A DNA stretch of 8,387 bases from Methylotenera sp. UBA6020 (GCA_002429455.1 DIZU01000016.1:1-8387); one strand, 5' to 3'; positions 1 to 7,480 are shown, counted from the first letter of the stretch. The notes: generated by a model from the letters alone, not told the origin. A program made the numbers and translations.

Positions 1-1041
1 CCGCCAGACGTCAATCATAGTGAGTTCAAATTTACACCGATCAGTAAGAAACAAATTTTATACGGATTAGGCGCGGTAAAAGGTACCGGTTTGGCCGCAA
101 TCGAGGTGATATTGCAGGCACGTCGCCAAGGTGGCCCATTTAAAGATTTATTTGATTTTTGTAATCGCTTGGATCTACGCAAAGTAAACCGCCGTGTGGT
201 GGAATCATTAATTCGTGCGGGTGCGTTTGACAAACTCTCTACAGATAATGTGAATCCAAGTCGAAATGCCTTGTTGGCAGGCGTAGCGATGGCAATGGCG
301 GCAGCCGAGCAGAACAGTGCCAATAGTAACCAAAATAGCTTGTTTGGCGAAGTGGCCGATCAGGCGGCGAATATCCTGCCTACTGTACCTGACTGGTCTG
401 AACAGCAGCGCTTGCAAGAAGAAAAAGCCGCGCTCGGTTTTTATTTTAGTGGGCATCCTTATTGGGCGTATCAAAAAGATTTAAGCCAGTTTATCAGCAC
501 GACGTTGGCTAATTTAACCCCTAAAGAGCAGCCGCAACTCTTGGCTGGTATTGTCTCGGGGGTGCGTAACCGTATGACAGCGCGTGGAAAAATGGCAATA
601 GTGGGGCTTGATGACGGCACTACACGGATTGAAGTTGTGGTGGGCAATGATTTACTCAATCAATATCAATCTTTATTAAAAGATGACCAGTTGATTATTG
701 TCGAAGGTCGAGTGAGTAACGATGAGTTTTCTGGCGGCGTTAGGGTCAATGCAAGAAAACTGCATAATCTATCCAGCTTGAGAAACAGCCGCGCCAGTTT
801 TTTGAAGATATCCTGTAATGGGCAAGCGGATGCCGTTAAATTGAAATCCCTGTTGAAGCCTTACTGTAAAGGCGCGTCAGACGAGCAGCGTGGTTGTGCT
901 GTTAAAGTGGAATATCATAATAAAATCAGTAAAGTGGAGTTGATGTTAGGCAATGACTGGCGGGTAGATTTGCACGAAGAGTTGATTGCAGGCTTAACTG
1001 AATGGTTAAGTCGTGATAACGTAAAAATCCTATATAATTGA
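1..1041 (+). CDS. dnaE: DNA polymerase III subunit alpha, C-terminal part (5' end outside window)
   Basis: This is the last 346 codons of the replicative polymerase subunit that synthesises DNA in the Pol III core; the frame is open from base 1. It starts in the region PPDVNHSEF, followed by the helix-hairpin-helix segment YGLGAVKGTG (fragment residues 21-30), then GPFKDLFDFCNR and VNRRVVESLIRAGAFD, all strongly conserved in bacterial DnaE. QNSLF at fragment residues 111-115 fits the internal beta-clamp binding motif. GFYFSGHP leads into the OB fold (LLAGIVSGVRNRMTARGKM, about residues 180-198), followed by LDDGT and FSGGVRV. The catalytic PHP and palm domains lie upstream, outside the window. 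The end at LYN followed by TGA is a normal DnaE C-terminus with no sign of damage. accA follows after 62 nt, an arrangement shared with many Proteobacteria. The identification is very secure. Confidence 0.97.
   Translation, partial: PPDVNHSEFKFTPISKKQILYGLGAVKGTGLAAIEVILQARRQGGPFKDLFDFCNRLDLRKVNRRVVESLIRAGAFDKLSTDNVNPSRNALLAGVAMAMAAAEQNSANSNQNSLFGEVADQAANILPTVPDWSEQQRLQEEKAALGFYFSGHPYWAYQKDLSQFISTTLANLTPKEQPQLLAGIVSGVRNRMTARGKMAIVGLDDGTTRIEVVVGNDLLNQYQSLLKDDQLIIVEGRVSNDEFSGGVRVNARKLHNLSSLRNSRASFLKISCNGQADAVKLKSLLKPYCKGASDEQRGCAVKVEYHNKISKVELMLGNDWRVDLHEELIAGLTEWLSRDNVKILYN
331..345 (+). other. Beta-clamp binding motif in DnaE (QNSLF)
   Basis: These five codons read Q-N-S-L-F, matching the Qx[S/D][L/M]F pattern by which DnaE binds the sliding clamp (E. 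coli DnaE has QADMF in the equivalent region). It sits in a low-complexity linker rich in A, N and Q between the helix-hairpin-helix region and the OB fold, which is the expected place. Confidence 0.75.
1011..1038 (+). promoter_or_regulatory. Candidate sigma-70-type promoter for accA inside the end of dnaE
   Basis: A perfect TATAAT lies at 1033-1038, overlapping the last dnaE codons. TCGTGA at 1011-1016, 16 nt upstream, is a weak match to the -35 box (3 of 6). Initiation would fall near 1045 and leave a leader of about 60 nt rich in T before the accA ATG. In E. coli accA is known to be expressed partly separately from dnaE. The -10 box may be chance, because the bases also encode the conserved-looking end of DnaE. 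Confidence 0.3.
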
Positions 1042-1103
1042 GTTGGATTTTTTGTGATTCAAATTTTTTTTGAGAATACAGTTTTGATGATTGAGTTAAG
1101 CGC

Positions 1104-2078
1104 ATGAAAATAAGTTATTTAGATTTTGAGCAGCCCATTGCTGAGCTTGAGGCCAAGATTGAAGGCTTGCAGTCAGCCCATGATGACCATGATAATTTGG
1201 ATATTTCTAAAGAGTTAAGCGCTCTGGAAAAGAAAAATAAAAAACTTTCAGAAGATATTTATGGCAACTTAACTGCGTGGCAGATTTCTCAGTTAGCGCG
1301 CCATCCGCAACGCCCTTACACGCTTGATTATATTCAGGGGTTGTTTACGGGGTTTGAAGAATTGCATGGTGATCGCGCTTATGCTGATGATCCGGCTATT
1401 GTCGGTGGACTTGCGCGGTTTGAAGGCCATCCTGTGATGGTGATTGGGCACCAAAAAGGTCGTGACGTAAAAGAGCGACAATATCGAAATTTTGGTATGC
1501 CGCGCCCTGAAGGCTATCGCAAAGCATTGCGCTTATACCGTCTGGCAGAAAAATTTAACATTCCTATCATTACGCTGATTGATACCCCAGGCGCCTATCC
1601 CGGCATTGGCGCTGAAGAACGTGGACAATCAGAAGCCATTGCACGTAATTTATACGTAATGGCCGAACTTAAAACGCCTATTATTGGCGTAATTATTGGT
1701 GAAGGTGGCTCAGGTGGGGCATTGGCACTGGGGGTGGTCGACCAATTGTTGATGTTGCAATATGGCACTTATTCTGTAATTTCACCTGAAGGTTGCGCCT
1801 CAATCTTATATAAAAGCGCAGATAAAGCCTCTATCGCTGCGGAGTCGCTCGCCATCACGGCGAATCGCCTAAAAGCGATGGGCTTGGTCGATCGTATTAT
1901 TCCAGAACCACTGGGTGGCGCGCATCGCTCGCCAGAAGTGGTGATAGAAACTTTACGTGGTGCGCTAAAAGAAGAACTGGCACGCTTAAAAGTAAAATCA
2001 ATAAAATCGTTATTAGTTAGCCGTTATGAGCGCTTAATGGGCTATGGAAAATTCAAAGAAGCGGTTGAAAAACAGTAG
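1104..2078 (+). CDS. accA: Acetyl-CoA carboxylase carboxyltransferase subunit alpha
   Basis: AccA pairs with AccD in the cytoplasmic carboxyltransferase, which moves the carboxyl group from carboxybiotin on AccB to acetyl-CoA to make malonyl-CoA for fatty acid synthesis. The 324 residues match the usual length (about 315-325). An N-terminal helical region (about 1-55, with many K, E and L) comes first. Family signatures follow: [13 protein letters not shown] (65-77), FEELHGDR (84-91), VIGHQKGRD (113-121), [13 protein letters not shown] (131-143), the crotonase-fold core [18 protein letters not shown] (158-175), [12 protein letters not shown] (199-210) and [10 protein letters not shown] (227-236). 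The ATG at 1104 has only a weak ribosome site (GAG 8-10 nt upstream), and no better in-frame start is near. The 3' end overlaps the start of tilS by 35 nt. The 62-nt gap after dnaE has two T-tracts but no convincing terminator hairpin, so read-through from dnaE is likely. Confidence 0.98.
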   Translation: MKISYLDFEQPIAELEAKIEGLQSAHDDHDNLDISKELSALEKKNKKLSEDIYGNLTAWQISQLARHPQRPYTLDYIQGLFTGFEELHGDRAYADDPAIVGGLARFEGHPVMVIGHQKGRDVKERQYRNFGMPRPEGYRKALRLYRLAEKFNIPIITLIDTPGAYPGIGAEERGQSEAIARNLYVMAELKTPIIGVIIGEGGSGGALALGVVDQLLMLQYGTYSVISPEGCASILYKSADKASIAAESLAITANRLKAMGLVDRIIPEPLGGAHRSPEVVIETLRGALKEELARLKVKSIKSLLVSRYERLMGYGKFKEAVEKQ

Positions 2079-3537
2079 TTCTGTAAGTGGTGCAATCGCG
2101 TCCAGTGCCGTAACATCTAGTATTCTAATATCCGGCACCGAAACGTCAACGCATCTCTTAGTACTGCAACTGAATGCTTTTTTAAGTAAGCACTTAAAAC
2201 AGGACTCAAGCCCGCAACTACTGCTGGCTTTGAGTGGCGGGCTGGATTCTTGTGTTTTGCTACATCTGCTAGTTGAAGCTCGAAAGCAATTAGTTAAGGC
2301 AGGTTGCGCCTTTCCTTTTGAATTGCATGCCATGCATGTACATCATGGCTTAAGTACAAATGCAGATCGTTGGGCTGACTTTTGTCTGAATCAGTGCCAG
2401 TTACTCAATGTGCCTTTGCAAATTGTGCATGTCAACGTTACAAAAAATCCCAGTTCAGGGATTGAAGCTGCCGCCAGACTATTACGTTATGAGGCCTTAT
2501 TCAACTACAGGTTGGATGCCAAGCGTTTTTCAGAAGATATGCCTGTTACAGAAGTTTTGCCGGATTTTGTTGTGACGGCACATCATCAAGACGACCAAGC
2601 AGAAACGCTGCTTTTGCAAATGTTCAGAGGCGCAGGCGTTAAGGGTTTATCCAGCATGGCCGCCGTGGATATCATCCGGCGTTTGTTGCGTCCTTTACTG
2701 AACATATCACGCAAAGAACTCCATGAATATGCCGTGCTAAATGCTATTCAATGGTGCGATGATGAAAGCAATGACAATACGCATTATGAGCGCAATTTTA
2801 TCCGTCATGAGGTCATGCCAATCCTAGAGTCGCGTTACCCAGCTGTGAAGTCAGTGCTTGCCAGAACGGCATCACATTTGGCAGAGGCAAACGATTTAGT
2901 CGATACCTTGGCGGCGATGGATGCTGAACCTTTGCTAAAAGATAATAGTTTGTGTTTGCAGGGGTTGAGCGCCCTAGATGTTCCACGGGCAAAAAATGTT
3001 TTACGTTGGTGGTTTTCACTTAATAGGCTTGCAATGCCTAGTTCGGAGCATTTAAGCGAAATAATCCAGCAATTACTTAATGCCAAACCAGATGCCAATC
3101 TTAGTATTCAACTACAGCATCTGACGCTCAGGCGTTTTCAGCAAAGAGCCTATTTATGCCGCGAGCAAATTGCACAAGCTTTTGATTTGGTGTGGAACGG
3201 TGAACCGCAACTGATGTTGCCAAATGGCGGACAGTTACAATTTAAGCAGGTTACCGGCGCTGGCTTGGCGCTTAAATTTGGTATGACCAAGTTAAGAATC
3301 ACCAATCGCGATGGCGGCGAACGCTTTAAGCCTAATGTACTAAGACCTACACGCACACTCAAACATTTGTTGCAGGAAGCTAACATTCCACCGTGGCAAC
3401 GGGCCTATTTGCCGCTCATTTATTGGCACGACACACTCGCATGTGTGCCTGGTATTGGTGTTGCACATGAGTTGCAGGCAACTGAGCATGAGTTAGGTAT
3501 AGAAATTACCTGGCAAGATACACCCTTCAATACCTAA
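2044..3537 (+). CDS. tilS: tRNA(Ile)-lysidine synthetase
   Basis: TilS uses ATP and lysine to convert C34 of the CAU-anticodon isoleucine tRNA to lysidine, switching decoding from AUG to AUA; it is normally essential. The PP-loop ATP-binding motif SGGLDS is at residues 64-69. Further family blocks are [10 protein letters not shown] (95-104), [12 protein letters not shown] (141-152), [22 protein letters not shown] (177-198), [11 protein letters not shown] (216-226) and the [14 protein letters not shown] segment (249-262). The C-terminal substrate-binding domain holds RDGGERFKP (422-430), the [15 protein letters not shown] segment (439-453) and VPGIGV (468-473). At 497 residues it is somewhat longer than typical (about 430-470). 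Part of the excess is a Ser-rich N-terminus: the PP loop sits about 40 residues later than in E. coli. ATG 2044 is the only ATG/GTG/TTG start before the PP loop, which forces a 35-nt overlap with accA and no good Shine-Dalgarno site, suggesting translational coupling. A rarer start codon downstream cannot be excluded. Confidence 0.95.
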   Translation: MENSKKRLKNSSSVSGAIASSAVTSSILISGTETSTHLLVLQLNAFLSKHLKQDSSPQLLLALSGGLDSCVLLHLLVEARKQLVKAGCAFPFELHAMHVHHGLSTNADRWADFCLNQCQLLNVPLQIVHVNVTKNPSSGIEAAARLLRYEALFNYRLDAKRFSEDMPVTEVLPDFVVTAHHQDDQAETLLLQMFRGAGVKGLSSMAAVDIIRRLLRPLLNISRKELHEYAVLNAIQWCDDESNDNTHYERNFIRHEVMPILESRYPAVKSVLARTASHLAEANDLVDTLAAMDAEPLLKDNSLCLQGLSALDVPRAKNVLRWWFSLNRLAMPSSEHLSEIIQQLLNAKPDANLSIQLQHLTLRRFQQRAYLCREQIAQAFDLVWNGEPQLMLPNGGQLQFKQVTGAGLALKFGMTKLRITNRDGGERFKPNVLRPTRTLKHLLQEANIPPWQRAYLPLIYWHDTLACVPGIGVAHELQATEHELGIEITWQDTPFNT

Positions 3538-3546
3538 TAGATAAAG

Positions 3547-4206
3547 TCACTTTTTAAGCAGCAATTGCAGCTGTGGCCAGATGTTTTCTAAAATAATCGG
3601 CTGACCAAGCCCATTGGGATGCAAGCCATCTTCTTGAATCAAGTTAGGTTTTGCTGCTACATTTTCCAGCATAAAAGGCACTAGCGAGATTTTATGTCCC
3701 TGGCTTAATTGTCTATAGATATGATTGAACGATTCTGTATATTGGAGGCCATAATTGGGCGGTATTCTCATGCCGATCAGTAGAACTTTTGCTTTGGCTT
3801 TTTTGCTCTGTGTAATCATTGTATTAAGATTAACGGTCATTGCTGTTAGTGGCAACCCACGTAAACCATCATTAGCGCCGAGCTCTATAATGATAATGGA
3901 CGCTTGTGTTTCTGCCAAAGTAGACGAAATGCGGCTTAAGCCGCCACTGGTCGTTTCACCGCTGACACTGGCATTGATGACGTCGTAGTGATAGTGCTGG
4001 CTATTGAGTTTTTTTTGTAATAACGATGCCCAGCCTTGCTGTTGCTGGATGCCGTAAGCTGCTGATAAGCTGTCACCGTAAATCAAGATTTTAGGATTGG
4101 CAGCTAACGCCGCTGACGGGCATGCAACGAAGCTAAAGCCCAGTACACTAATTACTATCAGTTTAGCCATTAACAGTTTAAATATTAAAAATAAGCGGAA
4201 AAACAT
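3547..4206 (-). CDS. tesA: Periplasmic GDSL-family esterase / lysophospholipase (TesA-like)
   Basis: This is an SGNH/GDSL hydrolase of the TesA (acyl-CoA thioesterase I / protease I / lysophospholipase L1) family, 219 residues. An N-terminal hydrophobic segment (about 5-25) ends in PSAALA-A and looks like a Sec signal peptide cut after about residue 35, so the enzyme should be periplasmic. Block I is GDSLSAAYG with nucleophile Ser46. The block II glycine is in NASVSGETTSGG (Gly83), and block III is GANDGLRG (Asn112). Block V is DGLHPN, with Asp193 and His196 completing the triad. The first ATG (4206) is favoured because an AGGAGG lies 11 nt upstream; an internal Met13 (start at 4170) would still give a signal peptide but lacks a ribosome site. 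The gene diverges from ybbA-ybbP, the conserved arrangement in Proteobacteria, and converges on tilS with 9 nt between stops. Natural substrates are probably lysophospholipids or other acyl esters, but the sequence does not decide which. Confidence 0.93.
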   Translation of the reverse strand: MFFRLFLIFKLLMAKLIVISVLGFSFVACPSAALAANPKILIYGDSLSAAYGIQQQQGWASLLQKKLNSQHYHYDVINASVSGETTSGGLSRISSTLAETQASIIIIELGANDGLRGLPLTAMTVNLNTMITQSKKAKAKVLLIGMRIPPNYGLQYTESFNHIYRQLSQGHKISLVPFMLENVAAKPNLIQEDGLHPNGLGQPIILENIWPQLQLLLKK

Positions 4207-4208
4207 TG

Positions 4209-4907
4209 ATGCAATCTCCTCCTGTTGTTCAAGCGCTGGACTTGAACTATGAATTCGTTAGTAATTTTAATAGCCATGATAACCACATTCGTATTCTACA
4301 AGGCTTAAATTTAACTATTGTAGCCGGTGAACAAGTGGCGATTGTCGGTAGCTCTGGCTCGGGGAAATCGACGCTCTTGAGTTTACTTGCTGGTTTAGAT
4401 GTACCAACAAGCGGTAGCGTACGAATTCAAAGCCAGGCATTTAGTAATTTAGATGAAGACGGCCGTGCAGCCATGCGCGCTAAAAGCATGGGCTTTGTAT
4501 TTCAGTCATTTCAGTTACTACCTTCGCTCACTGCGCTAGAAAATGTGATGCTACCGCTACAATTAAAAAGTCACCCGGACGCCAAAGCCTTGAGCTTGGA
4601 AGCACTCAATAAAGTGGGTTTGAGCAACCGAGTTCAACATTATCCCAAGCAATTGTCTGGCGGCGAGCAGCAACGTGTGGCCATTGCACGTGCATTTGCC
4701 ACGCAGCCGGCTATTTTGTTTGCTGATGAGCCCACCGGTAATCTGGATAATGCAACAGGGCAGTTGATTATTGATTTATTGTTTAAGATGAATGCAGAAG
4801 CAGGCACCACACTTGTGTTAGTGACGCATGATGTTCATTTGGCTAATCGCTGTCAACGCCAGCTTAAATTGGAAAACGGCGTGTTAAACGAATTGGCGAC
4901 CGCATGA
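4209..4907 (+). CDS. ybbA: ABC transporter ATP-binding protein YbbA (LolD/MacB-like)
   Basis: This is the cytoplasmic ATPase that powers the YbbP permease, 232 residues. All nucleotide-binding motifs are present: Walker A GSSGSGKST (47-55), Q-loop Gln99 in VFQSFQLLPSLTALENV, signature LSGGEQQR (149-156), Walker B ILFADEPTGNLD (169-180, catalytic Glu174) and the switch His207 in LVTHD. The run PTGNLD and the overall style place it with the LolD/MacB/FtsE group that serves mechanotransmission-type (type VII-like) permeases rather than importers. Start choice: TTG at 4206 directly precedes ATG at 4209. The ATG is preferred, with a weak AGCGGA (4194-4199) 9 nt upstream. The stop overlaps the start of ybbP as ATGA, a typical coupled pair. 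The start is 2 nt from the tesA start codon on the other strand, so its promoter must lie inside tesA. Confidence 0.94.
   Translation: MQSPPVVQALDLNYEFVSNFNSHDNHIRILQGLNLTIVAGEQVAIVGSSGSGKSTLLSLLAGLDVPTSGSVRIQSQAFSNLDEDGRAAMRAKSMGFVFQSFQLLPSLTALENVMLPLQLKSHPDAKALSLEALNKVGLSNRVQHYPKQLSGGEQQRVAIARAFATQPAILFADEPTGNLDNATGQLIIDLLFKMNAEAGTTLVLVTHDVHLANRCQRQLKLENGVLNELATA
4218..4223 (-). promoter_or_regulatory. Ribosome binding site for tesA, located inside the ybbA coding region
   Basis: Read on the - strand, these bases are AGGAGG, a perfect Shine-Dalgarno core, with 11 nt before the tesA ATG at 4206. They decide the tesA start in favour of the long form with residues MFFRLFL. They lie within the first codons of ybbA on the other strand, so the two mRNAs are complementary at their 5' ends. 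Confidence 0.65.
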
Positions 4908-6529
4908 ATGCAATGAATTTGGCTTTCAAACTAAATGTTAAGCTTGCCTGGACCCAAACATTGAGTTTATGGCGAGCAGGTGCGATACGCGTGCTGGTTT
5001 TTGCATTGGTATTGGCGGTAGCCTCGATTACTGCAGTCAGCTTTTTTACACAGCGCGTAGAAACTGCGCTAAATCAGCAAGGCAGCTTACTGTTAGGTGG
5101 AGACCTAGCGATATCGTCTGATCATCCAGTGACAGATCAATTTGAAAAACGTGCCGAAACGTTAGGTATTACTACGGTTAAGACCTATGAATTTCCTAGC
5201 ATGGTGGTTTATGGCGGGGCTAATCAGTTGACTGAAATCAAGGCCGTAGGGCCGGGCTTTCCGCTGCGTGGCGACCTGACGATTGGCCAGGAAGCCAACA
5301 CTGGCCATGTTGTAAAAGCCACGCCTAAGGTCGGTGAGGCATGGGTAGAGCCGCGTCTTGCACATTTGCTGGGTTTACGAGTGGGTGATGAAGTGGAAGT
5401 CGGCGCGCGAAAATTGCGTGTTAGCGCAATATTGCTACGCGAGCCATCACGTGGTGGAGATATGTTTAGTTTTGCACCACGCCTCATGATGAATGCTGCC
5501 GATTTGCCATCAACCAAATTGATTCAATTCGGCAGTCGGGTGAAATATCAGCTGTTATTGGCGTCAGCACCGAAGAGTATCCAGAATTATTTTGCGCAGA
5601 CCCAGCCTGAATTAAGCCGCGGTGAAAAAATTGAAGACGTGCGTAATGCTCGCCCCGAGATTAAATCAGCCTTGGATAAAGCACAGCAGTTTTTAGGCTT
5701 ATCTGCCATGGTGAGCGTCATTCTGGCGATGGTCGCGATGTTGCTTTCGAGCTTGCCTTACATCAAACAGAGCTTAGACACATTTGCTTTGATGCGATGC
5801 TTCGGCGCCTCTCAACATACCGTGTTGCAAGTGCTTGCCATACAAACACTTTTCATTGCGTTCTTCAGTGCTGTGCTAGGGGTAGTACTGGGGTTTTGTG
5901 CGCAATTTGTTTTAGCAAATGTAGCCGGTAGCTTGTTTTTAGACGTGCTGCCGCCTGTAACCGCTATGCCGGTTTTAGTCGGTATCCTCGCCAGTCTCGC
6001 GATGATGTTTGCCGTGGTGTTGCCGCATGTCTGGCAAATGCGCAATTTAACCGCTATGAACATCTTGCGGCGTGAAACATTGACCGAGTCTATTTCTGTA
6101 CAAGTTAAATTTTTACCTGCGGCGTTGGTCATGGGTGCCATGGTTTTCTGGCAAGCGCATGATATGAAATTAGCACTCTCTACAATCCTCGCTATATCGA
6201 TATTGTGCGTTGCCATTATCATTATTTCATATGGTTTAGTGAGCTTAACTAATCGCTTATTCAACCAGAGCTTTTTCTCAGGATCATTTGGACAACGCCA
6301 AGTAATCAATTCCATCAAGATTGGCGTGCTTAGCCTCAAGCACAGATTCAGCTTATCCACTGTGCAAATGATTGGGTTCAGCATGGGTTTGATGGTGCTG
6401 ATCTTATTGGCTTTAATTCGTGGCGATTTGATTCGCAATTGGCAAGCTTCGCTGCCCTTGGATGCGCCTAATCGTTTTGTCATTAATATCCAAACCAGCG
6501 CAAGTTGGTGGAGTAAATCATTTCTTTGA
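4904..6529 (+). CDS. ybbP: YbbP-type ABC permease, N-terminal part (interrupted by a frameshift)
   Basis: This is the first 541 codons of the FtsX/MacB-like permease partner of YbbA. The first transmembrane helix is at about 27-48, followed by a large periplasmic domain (about 50-262, including GDLAISSDHPV and GVE-like MacB-core strands). Further helices lie at about 266-287, 308-340, 354-375, 403-416, 424-447 and 486-506. The FtsX-domain signature MRCFGAS is at 297-303, just after the second helix. The frame is homologous through LPLDAPNRFVINIQ (517-530), the start of the second periplasmic domain. It then reads TSASWWSKSFL and stops at a TGA, out of register with the family. The rest of the protein continues in the +1 frame to 7448. 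E. coli YbbP is about 804 residues, so this piece alone is a truncation lacking helices 8-10. It may be a real mutation, a sequencing error or, less likely, recoding. Translation starts by ATGA overlap with ybbA. Confidence 0.85.
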   Translation: MNAMNLAFKLNVKLAWTQTLSLWRAGAIRVLVFALVLAVASITAVSFFTQRVETALNQQGSLLLGGDLAISSDHPVTDQFEKRAETLGITTVKTYEFPSMVVYGGANQLTEIKAVGPGFPLRGDLTIGQEANTGHVVKATPKVGEAWVEPRLAHLLGLRVGDEVEVGARKLRVSAILLREPSRGGDMFSFAPRLMMNAADLPSTKLIQFGSRVKYQLLLASAPKSIQNYFAQTQPELSRGEKIEDVRNARPEIKSALDKAQQFLGLSAMVSVILAMVAMLLSSLPYIKQSLDTFALMRCFGASQHTVLQVLAIQTLFIAFFSAVLGVVLGFCAQFVLANVAGSLFLDVLPPVTAMPVLVGILASLAMMFAVVLPHVWQMRNLTAMNILRRETLTESISVQVKFLPAALVMGAMVFWQAHDMKLALSTILAISILCVAIIIISYGLVSLTNRLFNQSFFSGSFGQRQVINSIKIGVLSLKHRFSLSTVQMIGFSMGLMVLILLALIRGDLIRNWQASLPLDAPNRFVINIQTSASWWSKSFL

Positions 6530-7448
6530 GCAACTTGAAATCAAGAACACAACCATTTTCCCTATGGTGCGTGGTCGCTTAATCAGCAAAAATGGAAAAA
6601 TTATCAATCCAACCCAATGGGCTGATGAGCGTGCCAGGCGGCTGGCTGAGCGTGAGTTCAATTTGTCATGGGCAGATAAGCTGCAAAGTGATAACCAGCT
6701 GTTGGCCGGTTATTGGTGGGTGCCGCAGGATTATGGCAAGCCCTATATTTCTCTAGAGCAAGACTTAGCTAAAACCTTGGGCATTCAATTAGGCGATAAG
6801 CTGGGGTTTGATATTGCCGGCAATCCATTAACGGTTACTGTCACTAACATCAGAAAAGTGGATTGGGATACCATGCGCGTTAACTTTTTTGCTGTCACCC
6901 CGCCTGGGGTATTAGATAAATATTCAGCAAACTACATTAGTAGCTTTCATTTGCCATTAGGTGCGGATGCGCCCATGAACCAACTGGTGCGTAAATATCC
7001 TAATCTCACTATTATTGATGTCGCAGCACTGATGCAGCAAGTGCGTGGCATTATGCAAAAGATGAGTAGTGCCATTGAATATGTATTTGCTTTTAGTCTG
7101 ATTGCTGGAGTGGCTGTGCTTTATGCCGCGCTAGTGGCAACGCGAGAGGAGCGTATCTCAGAAGCTACGCTGATGCGTGTGTTCGGCGCATCACGGCGAC
7201 AAGTGGGCATCGCTTACTTGGCCGAGTTTGCCTGTATTGGGCTGATTGCAGCTTTTGTGGCAGTGATTGCGGCTAATTTTTTAGCGTATTACCTGAGTAT
7301 TAAAGTTTTGAATATTCCATTTCAATTTAATCCAGCACTTGCTATCAGCACCATGCTTATCGCCTCAATCATTATTCCACTTGCGGCCTGGCTAGGGTTA
7401 CGAGGCTTTTTGAATGTTCCGCCTAGGCAGTTGCTAAACAGCATTTGA
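6462..7448 (+). CDS. ybbP: YbbP-type ABC permease, C-terminal part (continues ybbP in the +1 frame)
   Basis: This is the downstream piece of the same permease. The homologous part begins at about 6495, with PAQVGGVNHFFEQ then FPMVRGRL, which follows naturally after NIQ in the upstream frame. The ATG at 6462 merely opens the frame, has no Shine-Dalgarno site, and is unlikely to be a genuine start. The second periplasmic domain includes the segment KVDWDTMRVNFFAVTPPGVLD (132-152), characteristic of YbbP. Three last helices follow at about 206-226, 250-277 and 293-314. A second FtsX signature, MRVFGAS (238-244), mirrors that in the first half, as expected for the internal duplication of this family. 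Joined to the upstream piece, the product is about 847 residues with ten helices. Seen alone, this fragment lacks the first seven helices and should not work with YbbA. Confidence 0.82.
   Translation: MRLIVLSLISKPAQVGGVNHFFEQLEIKNTTIFPMVRGRLISKNGKIINPTQWADERARRLAEREFNLSWADKLQSDNQLLAGYWWVPQDYGKPYISLEQDLAKTLGIQLGDKLGFDIAGNPLTVTVTNIRKVDWDTMRVNFFAVTPPGVLDKYSANYISSFHLPLGADAPMNQLVRKYPNLTIIDVAALMQQVRGIMQKMSSAIEYVFAFSLIAGVAVLYAALVATREERISEATLMRVFGASRRQVGIAYLAEFACIGLIAAFVAVIAANFLAYYLSIKVLNIPFQFNPALAISTMLIASIIIPLAAWLGLRGFLNVPPRQLLNSI
6491..6530 (+). other. Frameshift junction inside ybbP, ending at a CTT TGA G
   Basis: The zero frame reads CAA ACC AGC GCA AGT, whereas homologous sequence continues in the +1 frame as CCA GCG CAA GTT GGT (PAQVG). 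Dropping one A from the AAA at 6492-6494 gives N-I-Q-P-A-Q-V, which fits the pattern I recall for this family (NIQPxQ). Dropping the G at 6500 gives NIQTSQV and is the alternative. The zero frame then ends at 6524-6530 with CTT TGA G, where slippage of CTT to TTT would also enter the +1 frame. That sequence resembles the prfB recoding site, but there is no Shine-Dalgarno-like element 3 nt upstream; the nearest, GGAG, is at 6510-6513. Confidence 0.75.
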
Positions 7449-7450
7449 TG

Positions 7451-7480
7451 ATATTGGTGGTTGTTTACAACCACCAATAT
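7451..7480. repeat. Perfect 14-nt inverted repeat with 2-nt spacer after ybbP
   Basis: The arms ATATTGGTGGTTGT (7451-7464) and ACAACCACCAATAT (7467-7480) are exact reverse complements around TT. The repeat begins 2 nt after the ybbP stop codon. No T-run follows it directly, which argues against this form being a terminator. Its symmetry suits a dimeric regulator site or a cruciform. A third, related half-site occurs at 7485-7497. Confidence 0.85.

Noticed and set aside
1043..1080. T-tracts after dnaE as an intrinsic terminator
   Set aside because: No GC-rich stem precedes either T-tract; the imperfect ATTC/GAAT pairing at 1057-1077 is too weak.
1093..1222. GAGTTAAGCGC repeated at 1093-1103 and 1212-1222
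   Set aside because: It is a single pair of 11-mers, one upstream of the accA start and one inside the coding region, with no further copies noticed and no evident function; probably chance.
3543..3553. AAAGTCACTTT palindrome between the convergent tilS and tesA stops
   Set aside because: A one-base loop cannot form a hairpin and no GC-rich stem is present; no terminator can be supported in the 9-nt gap on either strand.
3755..3988. 77-codon + strand open frame opposite tesA
   Set aside because: It is antisense to the catalytic core of tesA, has no ribosome site and resembles no known protein; it is a shadow of a conserved gene.
5812..6483. 223-codon - strand open frame opposite ybbP
   Set aside because: It is long, but it mirrors the codons of transmembrane segments in ybbP and encodes an unfamiliar Lys/Thr/Cys-rich protein; it is a composition artefact.
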